NCBI RefSeq assembly: GCF_026342435.1
Contig: NZ_JAPEMT010000001.1
Coordinates: forward strand, 1,296,501 to 1,360,500
DNA: 64,000 nucleotides
Origin: Streptomyces sp. NBC_00237
GTDB taxonomy: Bacteria; Actinomycetota; Actinomycetes; Streptomycetales; Streptomycetaceae
Reading direction: 5' to 3'
In this document: positions 52,634-59,966 of the stretch, piece by piece
Layout: each line of letters opens with the position of its first letter
Numbering within the stretch: the first letter of the stretch is position 1
The notes under the pieces: generated by a model
What the model saw: only the letters and a program-made list of their open reading frames with translations
The model's database searches: none
What the model was told of the DNA's origin: nothing
Program-made: the position numbers and the translations under genes

Positions 52634-53317
52634 ATGACCACCGACCAGAGCTCCTCCGGCAAGGGCCGGATGCTCACGGGCGTCGCCTGGGCGGTGCTGC
52701 TCCTCGGGCTGTGGCTGTGGGGCCGCGACCTCACCGACGGGCCGGGCGGCAGCGCCGCACCGACCACCGGTGACGTGGCCGCGGTGGGACGCCCACTGCT
52801 TCAGGTCGAACTCCCCGACGCGCACGACCCCGTCGCGGGCGTACGCCCCGGCCGTGTCGACATTCCCTCGCTCGGCATCACCGCCCCCGTCAGCGCCCGA
52901 GGGCTCGATGGCACGGGGGCGGTCGATCCGCCGCCGTACGAGAAGCCCCGGGAGGTCGGCTGGTTCGGCGACGGCACCCGCCCCGGCGCGAGCGGGGTCG
53001 CGCTGATGGTCGGGCACGTCGACACCCAGAGCAAACCGGCGGTCTTCTACGGCCTCAGCTCCGCCCGCCCCGGCGAGCAGGTCAAGGTCACCGGGGCGGA
53101 CGGCTCCGTCACCGAGTTCACGATCGACGACGTCCAGGTCTTCAGCCGGGAGAAGTTCGACGCGAAGAAGGCGTACGGCCCCCGCGAGGAGGGCCGCGCG
53201 GAACTGCGGCTGATCACCTGCGGCGGCACGTACGACCACGCGGCCAAGCACTACACGGCCAACGTGGTCGTCTCGGCCTACCTGACGGGCGCGGCGGAGG
53301 CTCCTGCCACGTCCTGA
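52634..53317 (+). CDS. Class F sortase
   Basis: 227-aa membrane transpeptidase. One N-terminal helix (GVAWAVLLLGLWLWG), then the sortase barrel starting VDIPSLGITAPVSARGLD. Catalytic His in LMVGHVDTQ and Cys in LITCGGTYDHAAKHYTANVVV. The usual Arg after the Cys is not in the standard position, but this is typical for class F. Its 3' end overlaps the convergent cbtA gene by 40 bp. Confidence 0.88.
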   Translation: MTTDQSSSGKGRMLTGVAWAVLLLGLWLWGRDLTDGPGGSAAPTTGDVAAVGRPLLQVELPDAHDPVAGVRPGRVDIPSLGITAPVSARGLDGTGAVDPPPYEKPREVGWFGDGTRPGASGVALMVGHVDTQSKPAVFYGLSSARPGEQVKVTGADGSVTEFTIDDVQVFSREKFDAKKAYGPREEGRAELRLITCGGTYDHAAKHYTANVVVSAYLTGAAEAPATS

Positions 53318-54084
53318 GCAGCGGCAGGGGAGTTGACCCCCGCCTTCGCCGCCGCTCGCAGCCCCAGCCCGCCGAAGACCGCCGCGAACACGGCCCACAG
53401 CAGCAGCTGCGACCCCAGCGACAGCACCCGGAAGTCCCACAACAGCGTTGCCGGTACGGGGACTTCGTCCGGGTTGCCGGGCAGCAGGAACAGCACGGCG
53501 AGCGTGGCGGCCCCGGTCAGGAACACCGCCCCCTGCCGCAGCGGCTCCGGCTTCTGGGCCAGCCGGACGTACAACTGCCACGCGAGCAGCATGCCGAGGA
53601 TCCCGATCACGACGGCGGCCAGCCACAACTGCTGCCGCTCGCCGACCGTGTTGGCGTCACCGACGCCCGGCGGGGCCGCCGGGTAGCGCAGCCCCGGCAG
53701 CAGGGCCACGGCGACGAAGGCCGCCGCGCAGAACGCGAGGGCGCGCGGCCAGGCCCGTACGAGATATCCCGTACGACGGTGCACGAGCGCGTACGCGACG
53801 GCGAACAGCGCGCCCAGTGCCAGGCCCGCGACGATCGCCGTGATAACGAGGCCGAAGTGCTGCTGGCCGCGCGTGAAGAGCTCCTCGTGGTGGTCGGCGA
53901 CCGCACCGGCCGCCGCGTGGGCGTGCTCGGCGGCCTCCTCCTTGGCCGAGCGCGCCTCTTCGAGGACGATCGCCCGGTCCATCACCGGTTCCGCGAGCAG
54001 CAGGGAGAACAGGCCCGTGACCAGACCGGCGGCCCCGCCCGCCGCGACGCCTCGGCCGAGCAGGGTGAGAGTGGGGTTGCTCAT
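53278..54084 (-). CDS. cbtA: CbtA, putative cobalt transporter subunit
   Basis: 268-aa membrane protein with about six to seven helices (GRGVAAGGAAGLVTGLFSLLLAEP, then FGLVITAIVAGLALGALFAVAYALV). The family EP-x-x-x-x-A near the N-terminus and the His-rich loop EEAAEHAHAAAGAVADHHEE could bind metal. It is downstream of cbtB under a cobalamin riboswitch. CbtAB is predicted to import cobalt for B12 synthesis. Start ATG at 54084. Confidence 0.85.
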   Translation of the reverse strand: MSNPTLTLLGRGVAAGGAAGLVTGLFSLLLAEPVMDRAIVLEEARSAKEEAAEHAHAAAGAVADHHEELFTRGQQHFGLVITAIVAGLALGALFAVAYALVHRRTGYLVRAWPRALAFCAAAFVAVALLPGLRYPAAPPGVGDANTVGERQQLWLAAVVIGILGMLLAWQLYVRLAQKPEPLRQGAVFLTGAATLAVLFLLPGNPDEVPVPATLLWDFRVLSLGSQLLLWAVFAAVFGGLGLRAAAKAGVNSPAAAQDVAGASAAPVR

Positions 54085-54101
54085 GGTGCGTGCGTCCCCG
54101 A

Positions 54102-54323
54102 TCAGTGGCAGGGGGCACCGAAGAGGTGCCGCCCGTCGTGCGAGAACTCGTGCAGATAGCTGCCGGTCGCGGAGATGATGTGGCCGTTGTCCATGAACAC
54201 GGCGTACAGCGCGATCAGGGAGACGATCACCGCGGCGGCCAGGATCAGCAGATCCCGGGTGCGGGTGGTCGCGGCCGCGAGGTCGGTGGCGGTCTGTGCG
54301 GACTGCGGGGCAGACGCGGACAT
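54102..54323 (-). CDS. cbtB: CbtB, small cobalt-transport protein
   Basis: 73-aa protein with one helix (LLILAAAVIVSLIALYAVFMDNG) and a C-terminal His-rich, potentially cobalt-binding tail (YLHEFSHDGRHLFGAPCH). The pattern of conserved His residues is the CbtB signature. Starts at 54323 with AAGGAGGG about 15 bases upstream, so the exact start is uncertain. It is the first gene of the riboswitch-controlled cbtBA operon. Confidence 0.85.
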   Translation of the reverse strand: MSASAPQSAQTATDLAAATTRTRDLLILAAAVIVSLIALYAVFMDNGHIISATGSYLHEFSHDGRHLFGAPCH

Positions 54324-54370
54324 GACGGGGTGAGCCCTCCTTCTGGGGTTTCCACGCCCCATGGCAGGAG

Positions 54371-54473
54371 AGGCGACGGTTCAGTTCCTGACTTCCGCGC
54401 TCCCAGGGGGAGTCGCGGTCACAGTGGCGGGACCGTCCCGGAGTCGCACCGGAGTTCCTGATCGCCGTCGCCT
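54371..54473 (-). ncRNA. Cobalamin (B12) riboswitch
   Basis: On the minus strand the leader of cbtB contains ACTCCGGTGCGACTCCGGGAC, CCCGCCACTGTGA and the B12-box-like GGAAGTCAGGAACT, in the right order and spacing. AGGCGACGG (54371-54379) closes the structure with CCGTCGCCT (54465-54473). A cobalt importer is an expected target, so cobalamin should turn it off. Confidence 0.85.
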
Positions 54474-54806
54474 CGACGTGTGAAGTTGTCCCCCGGAGAG
54501 TCCCAGCCTGGCCGTGCACTGTCAATGGGACCCCGGCGTGAGGGAAAGCCCAGGTGAACGCCTGGACACCGGGCGGGCGAGAGGAGTACCTGGCCCGGCC
54601 GACCGCTCGCTCCCCCCGGAGCTGTCGGCCGGGCTGGTCCTCGACCGCGCGCGCACGAACTGCGGGAGAAGCCCGGCGCCGTCGCGGGAGGTTCTGGGAA
54701 GAGCCAACTCGGTTCAACGGGCCGGGGGCTGGGGCCGCACCACCACTGTAGAGCGGTCAAGCCGCGTTCTCCAGAGGGCAATTGACGCAAAGTCACGGCA
54801 AAGTCG
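54474..54806. other. Intergenic region upstream of the B12 riboswitch
   Basis: 333 bp between the cbtB leader and the 3' end of an ANTAR gene. It must contain the cbtBA promoter. No gene or repeat was supported. Confidence 0.5.
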
Positions 54807-55562
54807 CTACGCGTGGCCCGGGTCGTCCCCTCGTACCTCGGCAGGGTCCAGCTCTCCCAGGACGACGGCCAGCGCCACGTCCGTCAGCCGCCGCTGATTC
54901 CGGCGCGCGTACCCCCGCAGCATGTCGAACGACGTGTCCACCGAGACCGCCCACCGCTCGGCGAGCATGCCCTTCGCCTGCTCCAGACGCACTCGGCTGG
55001 TCAGCGCCGTCTGGAGCTGCCCGGCGACCAGCTCGCCCTGCCGGATGGTGCGCTGCTGGAGGATGCCGATGGTGGCCGCGTCCGCCAGCGCCTGGGCGAG
55101 CTGCACGTCGCCGGGGCCCAGTTCGGGGAGCGGGGTGTCGACGAACAGGTTCAGCGCGCCGATCACCGTCTCGCGCAGCCGCAGCGGGATCGCGTACGTG
55201 GAGCGGAAGCCGTACTCCCGGGCGCGCGGGGTGAACACCGGCCAGCGGGCGACGGCGTCCGCGCTGTCCAGGGCGACCGGCAGGACCGGGGTGCGGCTGT
55301 GGTAGCAGTCCAGGCACGGGCCTTCCTGGTGCTGGATCTCCAGCAGTTCCAGCAGCCACGCGCGTTCGTCGGACGAGGCGGCGGTCTGGAGGTCGCCGTG
55401 CGGTGTGGCCAGCATCAGCCCGGCCGCGGACCCGCCCAGGAGTTCCACGCAGCGGGTGGCCAGCCGCTGGAGGAAGTCGATCACGTCGAAGTCGTCGACC
55501 AGAGTGTCGGCGAGTTCGACGAATGCCGCCGCGATCTTCTGCTCGCGCACGTTGCTGTCCAT
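54807..55562 (-). CDS. GAF-ANTAR response protein 1
   Basis: 251-aa cytosolic regulator. GAF sensory domain at residues ~10-165 (LVDDFDVIDFLQRLATRCVELLGGSAAGLML ... IPLRLRETVIGALNLF). A linker helix and ANTAR domain follow (LQTALTSRVRLEQAKGMLAERWAVSVDTSFDMLRGYARRNQRRLTDVALAV) with the AKG...D..F...R motif. ANTAR domains bind two-hairpin RNA targets and prevent termination. The second GAF-ANTAR gene is just upstream on the same strand. Confidence 0.88.
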   Translation of the reverse strand: MDSNVREQKIAAAFVELADTLVDDFDVIDFLQRLATRCVELLGGSAAGLMLATPHGDLQTAASSDERAWLLELLEIQHQEGPCLDCYHSRTPVLPVALDSADAVARWPVFTPRAREYGFRSTYAIPLRLRETVIGALNLFVDTPLPELGPGDVQLAQALADAATIGILQQRTIRQGELVAGQLQTALTSRVRLEQAKGMLAERWAVSVDTSFDMLRGYARRNQRRLTDVALAVVLGELDPAEVRGDDPGHA

Positions 55563-55621
55563 GCCACGTCACCCACATCTGTTGTACTGCCGGGTGGAGC
55601 GCCCGGAGCGCTTCCCATTCG

Positions 55622-56491
55622 TCATCGTGCTTTCCCCAGTCCGTCGCCGTCCCGCGAGGCGCCTTCGGGGGTGAATATCAGCCGCCGTGCCAACACGTCC
55701 CTGGCCGCCTCCAGGATGGGCACGTCGGAGGAGTACGCGTAGGCCCGCAGTCGTACCAGGGCGGCCGAAGGGGCCACCTTGAGCCGGGCCGCGATCATGC
55801 CGGTCGCCTGGTGCACCTCGGCGCGGTAGAGCGTGTAGTCCGTGAAGTCCTGGGCCGGCGATCTTCCGGACGGCGGGTCCGGAGGTTCCCCTCCAGTGTG
55901 AACGTCTCCGGCGTGTCCGTCCCCGGCGTTTCCGTCCCTGGTGTTTCCGTCCCCGGTGTGGCCGTCTCCCGCCAGTCCGTCTCCCGCCAGTCCGTCTCCG
56001 GCACCGAGCAGGGCCAGCGTGAGCGTGTCGCGGAAGACCAGCGCGTCCCGCAGCTCCTGCTCGCTCAGGCCGCCGGGAGCGGCCCGGTACAGGGTCAGCA
56101 CCCCCAGCCGGATCGCGCCGATCTGGAGCGGCAGCGCGAACACCGCCCGCACTCCCAGGTCCGCCGCCGCGGGGAGGAAGGCGGGCCAGCGCTCCCAGGG
56201 CACCTGATCCAGGTCACCGTCCAGCACCAGCGCGCCGGTGGCCTGGACGTCCAGGGCGGGGCCCTGGCCCACGGTGAACTGGAGGTCCTCCAGAGCGGCG
56301 CCGGTCGCCCCGGAGAACCACACGGGCTCGCCGGGCGCGCCGTCGGGAGAGGCGGGGCCCACGGAGAGGCTGACCGAGAGCCCGTCCACGCCGAGCACGT
56401 CGGCGCAGCGCCGGGCGAAGGGCTCGTCGAGTCCGGCGGTGCGGCGGACCGCCAGCTCGGCGAGCAGGGCGGTCATGCGAGTGCTGACCAC
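55622..56491 (-). CDS. GAF-ANTAR response protein 2
   Basis: 289-aa regulator starting at GTG 56491 (GGGAGG five bases upstream); ATG at 56476 is also possible. GAF-like domain to ~165, then a linker encoded by repeats (GDGLAGDG, GDGHTGDG, GDGNTRDG), then ANTAR (YTLYRAEVHQATGMIAARLKVAPSAALVRLRAYAYSS). It shares the layout of the protein at 54807-55562, 59 bp downstream, and the two may be co-transcribed. Confidence 0.85.
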   Translation of the reverse strand: MVSTRMTALLAELAVRRTAGLDEPFARRCADVLGVDGLSVSLSVGPASPDGAPGEPVWFSGATGAALEDLQFTVGQGPALDVQATGALVLDGDLDQVPWERWPAFLPAAADLGVRAVFALPLQIGAIRLGVLTLYRAAPGGLSEQELRDALVFRDTLTLALLGAGDGLAGDGLAGDGHTGDGNTRDGNAGDGHAGDVHTGGEPPDPPSGRSPAQDFTDYTLYRAEVHQATGMIAARLKVAPSAALVRLRAYAYSSDVPILEAARDVLARRLIFTPEGASRDGDGLGKAR

Positions 56492-56873
56492 AGCCTCCTC
56501 CCGAAGAGTCCAGAAGCGTCCCGAAGAGACCTGAAGTGCTCGAAGCGAGCGGTGGGGCGCGTGCGGCCCCGCGGCGCCGCGTCGTGCGTCCTCGCAGTCG
56601 CCCCAGCGTAGTGCGTCCTTGCCGAACGGGCAGGCCGAACGCGGTGTGACGGCTTCCGAGGGACCGGGAACGGGACCGGGAACGCGACGGACGGGGCGCA
56701 CGTTCCGTATGGAAGGATTGGATTCGACCGGCTGCGGCCGGGCAGGGGCGGCTGGGGGGCTGCCTCGGGAACTTCTTTCATCTTCGAGACAGTCAGTCAC
56801 TTTGAGACGTTCATTCATTTCGAGCAGTCACGTGGAGACGGTCAGTCTTCGGCAGGCGCCCAAGGGGGAGTCG
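56492..56873. other. Intergenic promoter region between the ANTAR genes and cslZ
   Basis: 382 bp between two divergent genes. It holds the promoters of both. The strings of TTCATTT / CAGTCA near 56790-56830 are AT-richer than the surroundings, as expected for a promoter. No gene was supported. Confidence 0.5.
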
Positions 56874-57887
56874 ATGTACGGCAGTTACAGCGGACGTGTG
56901 CGAGCACTGGGGGCGGTCACGGTGGGGGCCGCCCTGCTCCTGACGGGCTGCAGCTCGGACGACGGCGACAGCGCCGGGGGCACGGGCGGCAAGGCCCCGG
57001 TCACGCAGCTCCCCAAGGGCGACGACCCGTACTGGGTCAATCCGGACGCGAAGGCGGCGAAGGCGCTCGCCGGGGAGAGCGACCCGGCCAAGAAGGACCT
57101 GATCAAGAAGATCGCCCAGCAGCCGGCGGGCGAGTGGCTGATCCCGGAGAACGCCAAGGACCAGGCGAAGGGCTTCACCGAGGCCGCCGCCCAGGCCGAC
57201 CGCGAGGCGATCCTCGTCCTCTACAACATCCCGCACCGCGACTGCGGCCAGTACTCCGGCGGCGGCGCCGCCGACGGCGACGCGTACCGGAAGTTCGTCA
57301 AGGAGGTCGCCGAGGGCATCGGCGACCGCCCCGCCACCGTGATCCTGGAGCCGGACGCCGTCCTGCACATGGTCGACACCTGCACCCCGGGGAAGTTCCA
57401 CGAGGAGCGCTACGACCTCCTCAAGGGCGCCATCAAGACCCTGAAGAAGCAGCCCAAGACCAAGGTCTACCTGGACGCGGGCAACGCGGGCTGGGGCAAG
57501 CCGGACCAGATCTTCGAGCCGCTGAAGTGGTCGGGCATCGACGAGGCCGACGGCTTCTCGGTGAACGTCTCGAACTACTACTCCACCGAGGCCAGCAAGA
57601 AGTACGGCAAGGAGCTGTCCGCGAAGGTCGGCAACAAGCCCTTCGTCATCGACACCAGCCGCAACGGCAACGGCCCCTACACCAAGGGCGACCCGAAGGA
57701 ACGCTGGTGCAACCCGCCCGGCCGCGCGCTCGGCGAGTCGCCCACCACCAACACCGGCGACCCGCAGGTGCACGCCCTGCTCTGGGTGAAGCGCCCCGGC
57801 GAGTCCGACGGCACCTGCAAGGGCGGCCCGCAGGCGGGCCGCTGGTTCGCGGACTACGCGCTGGGCCTGGCGAAGAACGCCCAGTAG
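56874..57887 (+). CDS. cslZ: GH6 endoglucanase lipoprotein (CslZ-like)
   Basis: 337-aa lipoprotein. Lipobox ALLLTGC, then a GH6 cellulase-type domain: VLYNIPHRDCGQYSGGGA, VILEPDAVLHMVD (catalytic Asp region), VYLDAGNAGWG, GFSVNVSNYYST, and FVIDTSRNGNGP, with paired Cys. It probably cuts the beta-glucan made by CslA so that it can be displayed at hyphal tips. Divergent/convergent layout with glxA-cslA is the same as in S. coelicolor SCO2838-2836. SD is GGGGGAG before ATG 56874. Confidence 0.9.
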   Translation: MYGSYSGRVRALGAVTVGAALLLTGCSSDDGDSAGGTGGKAPVTQLPKGDDPYWVNPDAKAAKALAGESDPAKKDLIKKIAQQPAGEWLIPENAKDQAKGFTEAAAQADREAILVLYNIPHRDCGQYSGGGAADGDAYRKFVKEVAEGIGDRPATVILEPDAVLHMVDTCTPGKFHEERYDLLKGAIKTLKKQPKTKVYLDAGNAGWGKPDQIFEPLKWSGIDEADGFSVNVSNYYSTEASKKYGKELSAKVGNKPFVIDTSRNGNGPYTKGDPKERWCNPPGRALGESPTTNTGDPQVHALLWVKRPGESDGTCKGGPQAGRWFADYALGLAKNAQ

Positions 57888-57916
57888 ACAGGCCGGGTGC
57901 GGCAGGCCGCAGCAGG

Positions 57917-57973
57917 CCGGTACAGCACAACAAGTCCGGTACAGCGCAAAAAGTCCGGTACAGCACAAAAAGT
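57917..57973. repeat. Three 19-bp tandem repeats after cslZ
   Basis: CCGGTACAGCACAACAAGT, CCGGTACAGCGCAAAAAGT and CCGGTACAGCACAAAAAGT run head to tail between the cslZ stop and the terminator. Confidence 0.9.
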
Positions 57974-58005
57974 AAGGGGCGCCCTCCGGGAGGGCGCCCC
58001 TTACT
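57971..58005. terminator. Bidirectional terminator between cslZ and glxA
   Basis: AGTAAGGGGCGCCCT (57971-57985) and AGGGCGCCCCTTACT (57991-58005) form a perfect 15-bp stem around CCGGG, between convergent genes. Confidence 0.85.
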
Positions 58006-58022
58006 CGTACCTGCGTGGATCC

Positions 58023-59966
58023 CTACGGGACCTCGACCCAGACCGCCTCGGAAGGCGTGCCCTGGTCGTCCGTCACGAACAGCATGTAGTACCCGGAGGG
58101 CACCAGCGCCTGGTTCTTGGGGACGGTGACGGTGATGCCGTCGGCCGTCTTCTTGAACTCCAGCGCGATGCTGCGCTGGTCCATGTCGGTCATGTGCGTC
58201 ACCGCGCTCGGCCGCATCAGCTTCGCCGTCTTGATGGACGAGGCGTGCTGCGAGGTGAACGTGCCGGTGCCGCCCCGAGCGATCTTCTTCGGCCCGTCGT
58301 TCAGCTTCGGCCGCGAGTCGCGGTAGAGGTACGGCGGGGTGTAGATCTCGATCCGCTGCTCGAAGACGCCCGGCCGGGTGTTGGCCTTGTCCGAGTACAG
58401 CGAGTCGGAGCCCGCCACCATGACGCGGCCGTCGGGCAGCAGCACCGAGCTGGAGTGGTAGTTGCGCCCCACTTCGGGGTCGGCGAGCCGCTTGAGCTTG
58501 TTGGTCTTCGGGTCGAAGGAGCGCGCCTCCTTGATGTTGGAGTCGCTGCGCCCCCGGTAGTCCTCGGAGCCGCCGGTGATCAGGACGGTGTCGTCCGGCA
58601 TCAGCGAGGCGCTGGGGTAGCGGGTGCCCTTGTCGAGCGAGGGCCCGTCCTTGAAGGTCGGGTTGTCGTCGTCGGCGTCGACCAGGCGGGTCTTCTCCGT
58701 CGACTTCTCCGACTCGCCGACGCCGCCGCCGCCGATGACCATGAACCGCTGGTCCTGCGCCGGGGGCAGCATGACCGAGGCCGAGGTCTCCAGCTGGTCC
58801 GGGTCGCTCATGCCCGGGATCTTCTTGAAGCTGTTGTTCGTCAGGTCCCAGATGCCGGGCTCACGGCCGACGTCAGCCGGGCCGTAGCCCGCGTTGGAGC
58901 CCGTGTAGATGAGCTTGCCGCTGTTCAGCGTGAACAGCGACGGGTACGTCGGCAGCCGCCGCTCGAAGCCCGTGTACTTCCAGGTCTTCGTCTTCGGGTC
59001 GTAGATCTCGTCCTTGCCCGGGACGATCTGGCCGATGTCGTCGAGGCCGGAGGTCGCCAGGACCTTGCCGTCCTTGAGCGTCGTCAGCGACGGGTACCAG
59101 CGCGCCTCGTTCATCGGGTCGACGGTGATGTACTTCTCCGCCACCGGGTCGAACTCGTACGCCTCCCGGATGCCCTGGAAGTCCTTCTTGTCCAGGGCGA
59201 GCTTCTCGGCGACGCCGTAGGTGTTGCGGGCGTTGGCGCCGGTCAGCGAGGGGATGGCGTAGTTGTCCTGGGCGCCCGACTCGTACTGCTTGCCCGACTG
59301 CTTGGCCTCGACGTAGATCCGGCCGAGACCGGCCTCGGTGCGCAGGAACTTGCCCTTGTTGGGGCCGGTCGTGGCGAAGACCTTCTTGGCCTTCTCCACC
59401 AGGACCGGGTCCTTGGAGACGTACGTCTTGCCGTTCTTCTTGCCCTGGAAGACGGTCCCGGCGGGGATCGTTATCGGCTTGTCGGGGTTCTCGTTGTGCA
59501 CCACCATCAGGCCACCGGCCTTGGTGACGTCACCTTCGAGCTTCTCGTACCGCTTGGTGCCGCCCGCGACGAGGAGCTTGCCGTCGCCCAGCTGCGTGTG
59601 ACCCGAACAGAACATGTCCTTCGGGGTCTTGATCATCTTGTAGGTGTTGTTCTTCGGGTCCCACAGGACCGACTCGAACTTGCCCGCGTCGAAGTTCTTC
59701 TGGTTGTTGCCGGACCCCGCGATGAGCAGGACCTTGCCGGTGTGCAGCAGCGCCGAGTGGATCGTGTTGATCTTCTTGTCGGTCGGGACGTCGAGGAAGT
59801 CCCACTTGCCGTTCTCCGCCTTGTACTCCTGGCGGTTGATCTTGTACTCGTGGTACTGCTCCGAACCGAAGCGGTACAGCGCGGGCCCGTTGAACGCCGC
59901 CACGGCGACGACCACGGCCGCCGTGATGGAGAGGCGCTTGGCCCGGCGGCTCGGACGGAAACTCAT
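58023..59966 (-). CDS. glxA: GlxA, mononuclear copper-radical oxidase
   Basis: 647-aa galactose-oxidase-like enzyme anchored by an N-terminal helix (ITAAVVVAVAAFNGPAL). Kelch-like repeats form the propeller. The Tyr-Cys cofactor is predicted at Cys120 (DMFCSGH) and Tyr291 (EARWYPSLTTL), with Trp290 next to the radical site as in S. lividans GlxA. Axial ligands are Tyr503-His504 (RNYHSSSVLLPDG), and a third His is in AVTHMTDMDQR. The C-terminus is an Ig-like DUF1929 domain. It oxidises a glycan made by CslA and is needed for tip-glycan deposition and development. Overlaps cslA by four bases (ATGA). Confidence 0.94.
   Translation of the reverse strand: MSFRPSRRAKRLSITAAVVVAVAAFNGPALYRFGSEQYHEYKINRQEYKAENGKWDFLDVPTDKKINTIHSALLHTGKVLLIAGSGNNQKNFDAGKFESVLWDPKNNTYKMIKTPKDMFCSGHTQLGDGKLLVAGGTKRYEKLEGDVTKAGGLMVVHNENPDKPITIPAGTVFQGKKNGKTYVSKDPVLVEKAKKVFATTGPNKGKFLRTEAGLGRIYVEAKQSGKQYESGAQDNYAIPSLTGANARNTYGVAEKLALDKKDFQGIREAYEFDPVAEKYITVDPMNEARWYPSLTTLKDGKVLATSGLDDIGQIVPGKDEIYDPKTKTWKYTGFERRLPTYPSLFTLNSGKLIYTGSNAGYGPADVGREPGIWDLTNNSFKKIPGMSDPDQLETSASVMLPPAQDQRFMVIGGGGVGESEKSTEKTRLVDADDDNPTFKDGPSLDKGTRYPSASLMPDDTVLITGGSEDYRGRSDSNIKEARSFDPKTNKLKRLADPEVGRNYHSSSVLLPDGRVMVAGSDSLYSDKANTRPGVFEQRIEIYTPPYLYRDSRPKLNDGPKKIARGGTGTFTSQHASSIKTAKLMRPSAVTHMTDMDQRSIALEFKKTADGITVTVPKNQALVPSGYYMLFVTDDQGTPSEAVWVEVP

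Noticed and set aside
57134..58129. A plus-strand frame of 331 aa across the cslZ 3' end
   Set aside because: It is a shifted frame of cslZ with Arg/Gly-rich sequence and crosses the terminator.
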